Origin: Bryum argenteum
Taxonomy: Eukaryota > Streptophyta > Bryopsida > Bryales > Bryaceae
Direction: 5' to 3'
Assembly (NCBI GenBank): GCA_037043015.1
Contig: CM073321.1
Span: 5,786,001-5,850,000 of the forward strand
DNA length: 64,000 bases
Each line of letters begins with the position of its first letter. Position 1 is the first letter of the stretch. Below the pieces are notes generated by a model, which was given only the letters and a program-made list of their open reading frames with translations, did no database searches and was not told the DNA's origin. Made by a program: the position numbers and the translations under genes. Below, piece after piece: positions 45,069-55,210 of this stretch.

Positions 45069-46559
45069 ATAATCATACTTGGTGCGAAAATGATCATTTG
45101 GCACCGGCTAATGGAATGATTCCATGAAGCGGTTGACAACGTGGGTCAGCGTATACTTTGCATCAGCCACCATCTCCAAGTATTGGTCAAAAGCATTTGC
45201 CAAGTCTTGATTTGACCACCGGTCAGGCCCCGTTGTACTTTGGAAATTCTCGTAGGACGTCGACATGCTCTTCTTGAGGATTCGATGTGCTATCAGTGCC
45301 GTAGCAAACTCCTCCAAAGCGCAATAAAAAAAGGGAATAACGTCATTTCATCACTGCTTTTGTACAAGTACGCCACCCGAGGATCCACCCAATATCGTGC
45401 TTGTAGAGTATCGATTCTCTGTTGGGGTTTTGTGAACGTGTATAAGTACCTCATTTTATCATCGATGCTCGTGGTTAGCCCCCAATCGCATACTCCAATA
45501 TACACTTGTGATTCATCTTGAAGGAAGTGAAGAAGTATGTTTTTCGGAGACACTTCGTTGTGGAGGTAGCTCAACCGGTGGACTTCACACATGATATGCA
45601 CTAAAGCCCAAGCAAGCTCTTGTTCGTTTTTTGCGAAACCGAACCAATCGCCAAACTTGTATACGCTCATCATCGGAATGAGGTGTGAGTTCAATCTCTC
45701 CATTAACATCATCTCCATATCTTGCATTAAGGGCCAACATTGATCGAATCGTGCCGCCATTCCACCACTACGTATAGCCTTAGAACTTATTTGCATGAAT
45801 GGCTATAAAATAAATAACACCTGCATGTTGTATCCTCACAGCAAACGCCTCATTCAGATGCTCCACCTTGGCCAAGTCTGGTCATGTCACAGCATGGTTG
45901 GGAGTCTTTGCAGCAAATTTCCAGTACTCTTCAATGGCCGTAACCCCTCTTATGTGAACTTTGGAAATTGTGTCGTAACCTCCTCTTAGAGTCTTCTTCT
46001 CAAGTTTGATGATACGGGCCGTGACAGGAATTACTACCAAATTATTCATACGACCGTGCTCCATTAACCTTCCTTCATCCGTGTGCCACCATCCTATGGA
46101 GTCGCACCAGTTTTGATTCTTTAAATACGGCCTCATCGCTTGTTGAAAAGCCTCCGCCCTCAATATCACATCCCTAAACTCCTCATCACCCGCTTGATTC
46201 GTTCTCTGGTACCTCTTCAATATGTCGACAACGTTCCAGAGAGCATCGATTAATCTATCCTCCATCCAATCCGTAAATCCACGCTTATCGATCTCCGGTC
46301 TCCACACCGGATCTTGGAGCGCTTCGATCATGAGGTCCATCATGTCGTCTTTGAATTTGGCAGGAGCTTCCTCTTTGTATCTCACGTAATTGCTGAACAA
46401 ACGTGAAAGACTGTTGGCCTTATAAAATCGCACGATCACATTCTCCCGAAGAAAGTTCTTGCACTTATTCGATGGGTGCTCCCACCGCTCACGATGAGAA
46501 AACACCTCTGATCTCCGGCCTCGATTCCCCCCACTGCCCTCAACCCCATGTTTTGGCAT
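45069..46559 (-). pseudogene. Divergent protein-kinase-like gene, copy 1 (HNE...N / CDWG type)
   Basis: From ATG 46,559 the gene gives an N-terminal region of about 180 residues, basic at its start and helical after. A kinase N-lobe follows: glycine-rich LRGGYDTISKVHIRG, then FAAK for the beta-3 lysine. The C-lobe has YLHNEVSPKNILLHF (catalytic loop, about 45,524-45,562), where HNE replaces HRD, and VYIGVCDWGLTTS (about 45,479-45,490), where DWG replaces DFG. WWNGG (near 45,760) matches copy 2 exactly. TGA, TAA and TAG stops and a frameshift lie between the lobes (45,740-45,885), so it is likely a pseudogene. If any activity remained, loss of the catalytic-loop Asp would make phosphotransfer unlikely. 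The relative at 61.7-63.2 kb has HND and the same DWG. Confidence 0.65.
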
Positions 46560-46724
46560 TTTTTTGAAAAAAAAAAAGTAAAATCTCCCCCCTTAGAAAC
46601 AGAAAGACTACTTTCCTCTCCCCAGGATAAGGAGCCAGTGGAAGAAAATTAAAAAAATTTCCAACCTACAGCCACTCCGCACCCTGAAAAGGAAGGAAAG
46701 AAGTGAGGAGGGTGGAGGACCGGT

Positions 46725-46990
46725 CAGCCTTATGTAGGCCGCGGTCGCATGGCCGACCTAGATCCGACGGTCGCTGGCCGACCGGCCCGACCGATCGAAC
46801 GAATGACGAAGACCGCGACCGATAGGACGGCCGACGCCGACCGCGCCCCATCCGACGGCCGACCGAGAACGCGACCGATCGGACGGCCAGCGGCCGATCA
46901 AACGACCGATCCGTCGGCTACGACCGATCCGACGCCGTCGACCGCTCGGTCGGCCGTGGCCGATCGGACGGTCCTCAGCCGCCAAATACA
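46725..46990. repeat. CpG-dense CCGATCGG minisatellite upstream of kinase-like copy 1
   Basis: Degenerate units of GGCCGAC, CCGATCGGACGG and CGACCGAT. The block begins 166 bp upstream of the kinase-like gene's ATG. Reading frames on both strands are repeat artefacts. Confidence 0.85.
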
Positions 46991-47039
46991 ATCGAATGGT
47001 AACCACCTAAACTCACAACACGATTTCAACGGCTAAGAT

Positions 47040-47640
47040 GCGACCTCCAATACAATCTGACGGTTAAAAAATTTACTATTGTCATAGTAATTTCGATTTA
47101 CCCCCGGACGGGCGTCCGTCCGATCAAAAAGCTCAAAAGAAGTACGGATTGACATCCCTGAGTAGAATTTTACTTAAATTTCTCAGTACTTAATGTGTTT
47201 TAGTTAACATGTACTAAACATAAAAAAAATTCAAATTGCACTCAAAGTTGTCATATTGGGCGTGTTGAGGTAATCGGGCGGAGAAAACGGACGTACGAGT
47301 TGTCCCGGACGGACAGGCCTGCCCCCCGACCTTGATTGTAGGGGGTGTGTAATTTTTTCATGGATAACAAACTTTGCAGGGAGAGGGGGGCAGGGAGGGG
47401 CAGGGGGGGCCAGGGAGGGCCGGGGGGGAGGCCAGGGAGGGGCAGGGGGTGGGAGAGGGGAGAGGGCAGGGGGCGGGGGAGGGGAGGTTAGATGCGGAGG
47501 AGGGAGCGGGTTAGGAGTAAGGAAGGGGGGGTTTAGGGGCGGGAGAGGGGGGGAAAACAGAGCGGGGGAGGGGGTAAGGGGGGTAGGAAGGGTAAGGGGG
47601 GGTTTAGGGGAGGGGATAAGAGGGGTTGCTGCGTTTTCAT
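47040..47640. repeat. Repeat edge followed by a G-rich tract
   Basis: A GC-rich stretch with CGGACGGGCGTCCGTCCG (47,103) leads to the TTGTAGGGGGTGTGTAA sequence shared with 3,090. About 250 bp of almost pure purine follow (47,385-47,635, runs of G with A). The tract ends at GGGGTTGCTGCGTTTT, the same junction as at 54,800, 61,215 and 61,375. No gene. Confidence 0.75.
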
Positions 47641-47689
47641 TTTTTTTTTAATTTTTTTTTTCTTTTTTTTGAATTTCTTTAGATAGAAA

Positions 47690-47885
47690 TTTTGTAGTAT
47701 TTACAAACCGATTCATGCATAGGTTGAGTGGGATTCGGCAAGGTATGTATATGAGCGGTTGGACGAGTGAGGAGGGGTGGGAATAAGTAAATATGTGCAC
47801 CAAAATCAAAACAATGCAATTAAATATGTCATACGACGAAGTACACATGCATCGAATAAGAGAAATTGCCTTATTTTTCATATAA
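47690..47885. repeat. Dispersed repeat shared with 61,468-61,640
   Basis: TATTTACAAACCGATTCATG, ATAGGTTGAGTGG, AAACAATGCAATTAAATAT and GCATCGAATAAGAGAA occur in the same order and spacing in both places. Each copy follows a G-rich tract and a T-run, so all three parts form one repeat unit. 47,886-48,207 holds nothing recognisable. Confidence 0.8.
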
Positions 47886-49569
47886 AGGCGAATGTAATGT
47901 AGTAAAAAGTAGAAATCATGAATAATAATATAATATAATATAATTCATAGTGAATAACAATACAACGTAGATGTAAGGAAATTATATATATTCCCACAAC
48001 ACATAATCTGAATTTCTCTATTTTTTTTTTCATAAACTTATGCACTATACTAGACTCATAATAGTGTCTAATAAAGGACTACAATAATGATGAGAAGTTC
48101 TAAAATACCCAAATAGATAATATAAGTCCATTCTACTTATTAAAACGGTTTGATCGCCGCACCCTTTCAGTGGATGTACCCTCCATGTTAGGATCTCGGA
48201 TCAGGTCTTAGATAACAACGTCATCATCATCAGGCGCCTCATCGCATTGTGGGTCACCATCATCGTCGTCGTCATTGTTGCTGCCATGTTCAATATCATC
48301 GTCGTCGTCACTACCACTTGAAGAACAAGTAGACTCCTTGTAAAAAAGGGCTATTTTTTCTCCGTATAGGTTTTCCTCAAGTCTAATAACCTTGTGTCTC
48401 TTTGATCTGAGACACTCCCCATCCAAATTCACCGGCGGTCCCCTAAAAACAACAAAAGCTGGTGTTGATGAAGTGCGACCAAGAACATATGTGTACACGA
48501 ATGGTTCAATTACCGTGTTTGGGTTCCTCCCCCCTATTCCTAATGAAGAACGTCTGCTTGGCCTGGAAGACAAGACATCGCCAACATTCTGTCCCCCTCC
48601 ATCTACAGTGTCTGCAATGCCTCTAGGCCGTATCCGTTTTGTAGTGGATGTTGAGCCTCCAAACTCTCCGCAGTCTATGTTTCCGCTAGGAGTCTTAGTT
48701 CCCCCACGTCCTCTAGCTCCATTTCTTCCACGTGCTTGGTGGTATTGTCCCATTGGATGATAACTAGCGGGCCTAGGGATAATAGGAGGCCTCCCACGGG
48801 ACCCATCAGATTGGGAAGCTCTTCCACTAGCATTTGTTGCTCCTCCACTAGTATTTGGTGTAGGTGTATAATTATAGCCCAGAGACTGTTCTGGAGACCG
48901 GAATATCCGCGTGCATTGGGTCAACATCATTGGTGAATTCAAATGCATCCTGAATCCTACTGAGATTCGGATCAAGACATTGGAGCGCAACAACGGGTGT
49001 AATAGTTCTCCCAATCCCTCCCAATCTTGATGCATTTGGGCTATTTCCCACTTCTTGCGGGGCCCCATTTTCAAAACGATCCACAATTGTTGATAGGTAT
49101 TGGGAGTTCCAATAGTACGAATTGTGCCATCTTCTCCCACGTTCTGCTCATTGTCCTCATTGTTTCCGAAAGAGGGGTGGTTGTAGTTAACATCATGAGC
49201 GGGTATGGTTTGATTTGCTTTACGATCTAGCCCATGATCTCAATCTTCGTTTTCCGAATCCGAAACTGTAATCCGCGCTTGATTGATGCCGACATCGGGA
49301 CGATTGTCTGGCAATGGAGTGCGCCAAGTAGGACTTGTACTCCATACTCCAGCACCCCAACGGATTGGCTCTTGGTCATCGTCCATTGCATTGTTTTCAC
49401 CGTAATATTCCCTACTCTCCCCTAGAAGGTCCGCACCTTCAGCCTTGAGATCTGGATTTGGTCGGTACTCTCTACCTTTTCAATTGGCTTCCATGTCACT
49501 ATCGTCCTTCTCTTCTAGGAACTCTCGGTTGGGCTCTTCTACCAGAACTGGGCTGTCAAACCTCATTTT

Positions 49570-51975
49570 CTCGTTTTTTGCCCAAGTGAGTCCGGATAGC
49601 GGTTAGTAATAGCTAATTAGGAGAAATAAACGCCCATATCCTGGCCTACCCGGGTAATGACCGGGTAAGGTTAGCTCGGCCAGGAACCTGCCCACCCAGG
49701 AGCATCCTTAGGCTTAGTGGACAGGGTAGGGTAGCACTACCTTTTTGAATTTTCTTTTGCTTTGTATCTCCTGTTCTCGAGCCAGGATCCCCGCCTAGTC
49801 GTATCCAATCGGCCCGCCGCGGACCCGGATAACGCGTAGCGGCTCTTCGCGGGTTTGACTCCTACCCGGAAAGGGCCGCCTCAACCGGTACGGCCACCGG
49901 GTATGGCTCGACCCGGTTGAGGCCCGGCCGGTTGTCGAAGACCGGGAAGGCAATGGCCGGGTCGGTAGCCACGAACGGGTCGGGCGGGGACAACCAATCG
50001 GCGGCGGCGTATATGAAGAAGGTCACAGAAAGGATGGAAGGAGCTCTCCAGAGATGATGAGGCCTCATCGGGAGATGGCCCGGACTTTTCCCGGGAGGCA
50101 CCTCCTTGCGGTTGCTAGAGATACCCGCACCTGGGCAACCCCGCGACCGAGGATGCCAGGGCCGAGGAGGAAGAGCCCACCGACCCCGCGGCAATGGAGG
50201 AGCCGGTCCCGCCACGAACCTCGAGCCCGGAGAAGACCTCGAGGGAGACAGGGACTTTGCACCCCTCGGCCAAGGACATACCGGAGAGCGCTTTGAGGCA
50301 AGCCTCAAGGGCATACCCCTAGTCGAGGAGGAGGTTCCCGGATAGTCGAAGAGGAGGTTTCCGGTAGCGGAGGAGGATACCCGGGTAAGGAATCCCTCCC
50401 ATTCCACCGGACCGGACCGTGGACCCCGCGGATAGGAGTCCTATTCCCGCCCTAGAGGCCACGATCCAACCAGACAGAGAGGGGAGGCCGATACCCGCCA
50501 CCCGGATCGGTAACCGAGGAGCCACGATGCCTCGCTATCCGGGTTTAACCAATCCGTCGGAGCCCTCCTCGACGGCGAGGCCCTCCTGCAGAAGGTGCGA
50601 CCGCGGAGGTCGCCCCCTCATCCCCGAGGACTTGATCGATGTCCCGAGATCGGAGAGGCACTTCCGGACACCTCACCCGATGCCTTCCGGGATATCGAGA
50701 TTCTAGGGAGCGGAGGGACCGCTCCAAAGTGCTCCAAGAGACAGGGAACGAAGAGGAGGAGGTCACCTCCCAACCCGGGCCGAGGGCGCGCAGAAGACGG
50801 CGCTCCGAGATCGCCGAGGCGATGTGACCGTCGGATGGAGGAGGACGATCAGGGCTGAGATAACGGTGGGCGGATATCCCGGATCGAGATTAGGTTAGAA
50901 GTAGTACTTTTATTTGCAGATAGGAGAATGACGGCGCTAGGCTGACAGAGGGATAGATTTAGAAAGATTCCCTGGCAAGGAATTTTTGTCCTCTTCTGGG
51001 ATGCCAGGGAGGATCTGCTACTTAGCCGAGGGGAGGATACCTCGTCGGGGTCTTTTTGTGATTCTGCAATACCCTAATCCAGTGCAAGCACGCCTCTTTC
51101 TCATCTCCCTCGTGTGTGTGCGTGTGTGTCTGATTGTGTGTCCTTCTCCTTTTCCCCGTCTTGTCTGGCTGGTCGGGGTGTTTGCAGAGTTCAGAGGACC
51201 CTTGCTATCCGGGCAAGAGAGAGAGCGGTTCCGTCCTTGAACGGAGAGTAGTACGGGAGGTAGAGAAGCTGACAGGGGAGGAGTGCGGCTAGCGAACGGC
51301 ACTTGCCACTTATGGTGCAGTCCGGTCTGTCCGTGTAGCGTGGGGATTACAGCTCTCGGAAGGGATTCCGGTCGCTTAACCGACTCCCGAGAACACCATC
51401 GGTTGAGTTCCCCTGGATCTGCTGAAGTCCGGATAGGCAGAATTTGCCGTAGGTGATAGCGGTGAACTCCGGGCCAGTCGCACCACCCCATCCGAAGAAC
51501 CCGGGATCTACTAACCCGGGTAGTGAGTTGTGATAACCGGACCATAGGAGAACCGGATACCAACCTTTGTGACATGCGCGTGGGTGTAGAGTCCGGGCGT
51601 AGAGGGAGGTATAAGGGAAGTTCCTAACAGGGTAAGGAGAGAGAGAGAATCTCGGTGACCTTTCCGGTCACGTTAATCAACGGGAAAAGTGGTCTAATCC
51701 CCCCACTTATCTAAACGCGGGAAAACCCCTCTGAGGTGAATACAGAGGCTAAACTAAACCACAAAGACTAAACCCCCCTCTCTTCTCCTGTCCGGGCAGC
51801 TTTTTCCAGGACAAGATACAGGGTATAGGGGTGATAGGACAGTACCCGGATAGCACAAACCCGGGTTTGCTAACTGGTGAAAATTGTTGACCTTGCACTT
51901 CACAGGATCTCCGTGGACGAATACTCGGGTTCTTGTTTGGGAAACCTCTTTTACCACGAAAAAGGGTTATCCGGG
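49570..51975. mobile_element. GC-rich element inserted in the hAT gene (LTR-like fossil, family unclear)
   Basis: About 2.4 kb of GC-rich sequence with many CCGGGTA, CCGGATA and ACCCGGG motifs separates two parts of the hAT C-terminal region. The middle has an acidic, Pro/Glu-rich coding style on the plus strand, as in some gag-like proteins, but no polymerase or integrase. Ends near CCGGATA and TTATCCGG are weakly inverted. It is broken and its family is not established. Confidence 0.5.
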
Positions 51976-53034
51976 CACGAATCGGGAAAGCACGTTACGA
52001 CATGGGCCAAGGGCATCTGGGTCTGTATCCTCTAAGTTGACATTCTCTTCATACCAGCAAAGTGGTTCGGGCCCTGGTCTTTTTTGTAATATACGGCCAT
52101 TGGTATAGATATATACCAATGTCTCTGCCTTTTCTGGGGCTAATGGATTTCGGCTCTTATTGTGCACAAATGAGTAAGCAATCCAATTACGCTCTCAGGA
52201 ACTAGCTGAACATGTGAGAGACAATATGCGTATTGCTATTTTGAAAAGGGACTGATTTTCAATCCTATACCACCATTGATGGGGGAGCATGTTTGTTGCA
52301 CGGATGTTGAAGGCAATGTCGGGGCTATATGGCCCTGTACCTTCGTCATACTCTTGTAATTCGGACATGACGTCTTCATACTTCACACCCATCACGTCTT
52401 TTAATTTGTGAATTACACGATATAGCGCACGGAGGGCTACGCCGTCTTGCTTTGGCGTTGCATTCTCCTTGAGATATGGATTCAAGAGGGCAGCTGCGTA
52501 GTGAAGATTCGTAAAACACATGGCCCTCCTCGCTTTGAATGAATCCTCCAATATTGTTGCAATATCTGGTCGGACGCTAAATGGTGGATCCCTGAATGAA
52601 GTCACATGTTGATGCAATCCTTGTAGTATGAGCCATGCCTTACCCATTGCGGGTTCTCGGCCATCAAACACGCGTACTGCTTTCAAAACCTCCTCCGTCA
52701 TGTAAATGAAATTCTTGCACCGCTGCCAGAAGGCCCCATCCTCAATGGTGCGCACGATATTGCACATGGCGGTGGCTGCCTGCTCCCCTCCCATTTTTTC
52801 CCTCAATGTATTGGAATAGTTCCGAACTCGGGGATGGTCTTTCAGTTCTTCTAGGACAGGCTTGAGGCCTTGAGTTTGACGAGTCGGTCCAGCATCAACA
52901 TATTGCATGCAAAGCGCGTCTCTCCCGACACCAGGATTGACAGTTTAGGACTCAATTCACGAAATGTTGCCATTGTTGCATGATGGTTCCTAATATAATG
53001 GCACAACTTTCTTGCCCTCTCGATAAGGTCCTTG

Positions 53035-53830
53035 TAGTACATATCTTTTTGGACTTTGAGCATGTTTTTGACTTTTCATGTGATAAAAGCTTGCATTACC
53101 TTTTATTTTCCTTTTTAAGGGTGAATGGAAGTCTAAAATAAGATTAGGAGGGAAATTAAGTGAAAAGCTAGCAAATGAACCGTCATGAGTGAAATGAAAA
53201 GTTGTGAATACAAAATTAAGAGATACAAGTAGGAGAAAGAAGCTCATTTGTGTTTTGAACACATAAGAGTGAGATGTGTATCCCGCACTCAGAAGAACTG
53301 TGAATTTGTGAATTGTGAAGATTGAGTTAGAGTTGTGGAAGAGTTTGTAAAACAAATTGTTGTTTTAACAACAAAGTATGTAATATATAAATGATACTTG
53401 ATGAATAATCCATTAATAATAAAATATAAAATTGGAACCATGAATGTTGAATGAATTGGAGAACAAGTTTGGAAATTGTAAACATTGTTGAGAATAATAA
53501 GGAATTGCAAACCAATTGTTTGTATTGAAATTGGAAGTATACTTGTGTGTATGCTTTGAGGTTGTTTTGAGTACATAAATTGTGAAGACAATGAACTTCA
53601 AATAATTAAATAGAACACATGAATACTTGAAACCGGAAATATAGATTGAGTTGAAAGAAAGTGTTAATGAATAAAGAATGAGTTCTTGCAATTATTTCTA
53701 AATCATTGTTGATTTATCTTCTATTCGTGACCATAATTGCATAACTTTGACCGACTTAGACTCTCCCGACAAAGAACTCCCCTATCTACCTACTTTGGGT
53801 TTCTTTTAACCCATTCAAAAACGCTTTACA
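53035..53830. mobile_element. 796-bp AT-rich non-autonomous insertion with 7-bp target duplication
   Basis: GTCCTTG occurs at 53,028-53,034 and again at 53,831-53,837. Removing the insertion with one repeat joins KIDIFKD to LIERARKLCHY of the hAT transposase in frame. The inserted DNA is AT-rich with no real gene and only weakly similar ends, so it is a small DNA transposon of unknown family. Several minus-strand reading frames inside it are chance. Confidence 0.75.
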
Positions 53831-54399
53831 GTCCTTGAAGATGTCGATTTTTGCCCAATCTTCCAATAGGAGATCCAAAGCATGAGCCATGCATCCTTGC
53901 GAGAAAATCCATGGATACTCCTCGATGATACATTTCATTGCTCCAAGCATGTTTGCACCGTTATCCGTACACACTGTAGTCACATTCTTAGGTCCCACCT
54001 TCTCCATGAATACTTTGAGGTTGTTTGCTATATACGTCGCAGATTTCGTCTGCATAGTGGTGTCAATGCTTCCTAGAAGTACATCTCCAGGTGGGCATGT
54101 CATCATCACATTCATGAGGGGCCTACAATTATCATCGTCCCAACCATTGGTGCATATGGACACCCCATATGCGGATTTTGCAGATCCAGTTCTTGACTCA
54201 ATCTCCTTCTCGACTCGCAATCTGCTGGGTTATATGAGATTAGTCATGAATTGGTGATAAGATGGAGGAACATAGTCAAATCTCCCCTTCAAAGTTGCTA
54301 AAACCGCTTCAATAAAAAACGAATTTCTTGCCACGTTGAATGGGATCTTTGCGTTATAGAAACAATCTGCCCACTTTTTATCCAATTCTCTTCTCTTTG

Positions 54400-54815
54400 C
54401 AGAGTTCAAAGGTGGGAGGGGCGGGGGAAAGGGGAGGGGGGAGGAAGGGGGGGCGGGGGGGGGGGGGCGAGAAGAGGAGGAGTGCGGGAAGGGAAGGAGG
54501 GCGGGGAAAAAAGGGGGAGGACAGGAGAAAGGTGGGGGGGGAGAAAAGGGGGGGCGAGGGAAAGGGGGGGGCCGAGGGAAGGAGGGGCACGGGAGTAAGG
54601 AGGGGTAGGAGGAGGGGTAAGGAGGGAGTATGAGAGGGGGAAAGGGGGGTAGGGGAGGGAGTAAGGGGGGGTAGGGGGGGTCCGGGAGAGGTTAAGGGGG
54701 GGTCGGGGAGGGGTTAAGAGGGGGTAGGGGGGGTCCGGGAGGAGTTAAGGGGGGGTAGGTGGGATAAGGGAGGGAGTAAGGGGGGTTAAGGGGGGTTGCT
54801 GCGTTTTTTTAGTTT
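54400..54815 (+). repeat. G-rich purine tract ending GGGGTTGCTGCG
   Basis: About 400 bp of G-runs interspersed with A, T and C. The tract starts immediately after the truncated N-terminal part of the hAT gene and ends at the shared GGGGTTGCTGCGTTTTTTT junction. The plus strand could form G-quadruplexes. The open frames across it are low-complexity artefacts. Confidence 0.85.
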
Positions 54816-54827
54816 TTTTTAGTTTTT

Positions 54828-55210
54828 TTGAAGAAGAATGAAAGAACCATAATACCACCCACCAGTATATTCTTTAGTCTTCATATATATATTTGATCGT
54901 AAAATCAAATATATGATTAAACCTATAGGATTATAAATTTATTTATAATATAGCATTGGGAGAAGAATGAAATAAACATAAACCACCCACTAGTATATTC
55001 TTTAGTCTTAATATAAATTTTGAGCGTAAAATCAAATATATGGTTAAACCAATAGGACTATAAATTTATTCATAATATAGCATTGGGAGAAGAATGAAAT
55101 AAACATAATACCACCCACCAGTATATTCTTTAGTCTTAATATAAATTTTGAGCGTAAAATCAAATATATAATTAAACCAATAGGATTATAAATTTATTTG
55201 TAATATAGTG
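54828..55210. repeat. Three tandem copies of a roughly 125-bp AT-rich unit
   Basis: Each unit has GAAGAATGAAA, CCACCCACYAGTATATTC, GCGTAAAATCAAATATATG or a close variant, and TATAAATTTATT. Copies start near 54,832, 54,960 and 55,086. They sit between the G-rich tract and the next element. Confidence 0.9.

Larger units (their letters stand above)
48208..54395 (-). mobile_element. DUF659 hAT transposase gene, interrupted by two insertions
   Basis: Read on the minus strand, the transposase starts near 54,395 without its zinc finger (truncated by a G-rich tract). It shows ICTNGWDDDNCRPLMNVM, TTVCTDNGANMLGAM and GCMAHALDLLLEDWAKID. It resumes after an insertion with LIERARKLCHYIRNHHATM, then VSGETRFACNM, GKAWLILQGLHQHV and YAAALLNPYL. 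The C-terminal dimerisation motif (ERNW, VHNKSRNPLAPEKAETLVYI) lies at 52,200-52,080. A second insertion splits it before a long Gly/Arg-rich and then Asp-rich tail (48,208-49,560). At least four in-frame stops, three of them TGA, mark decay. hAT transposases cut and paste DNA through an RNase H-fold core and make 8-bp or similar target duplications. Confidence 0.85.

Noticed and set aside
39835-47036. Arg/Pro/Asp-rich frames within the three CCGATCGG blocks
   Set aside because: Degenerate tandem repeat read in several frames on both strands; no conserved start or domain.
53289-53691. Minus-strand frames within the AT-rich insertion
   Set aside because: They lie inside a precise 796-bp insertion, have AT-driven composition and no domain.
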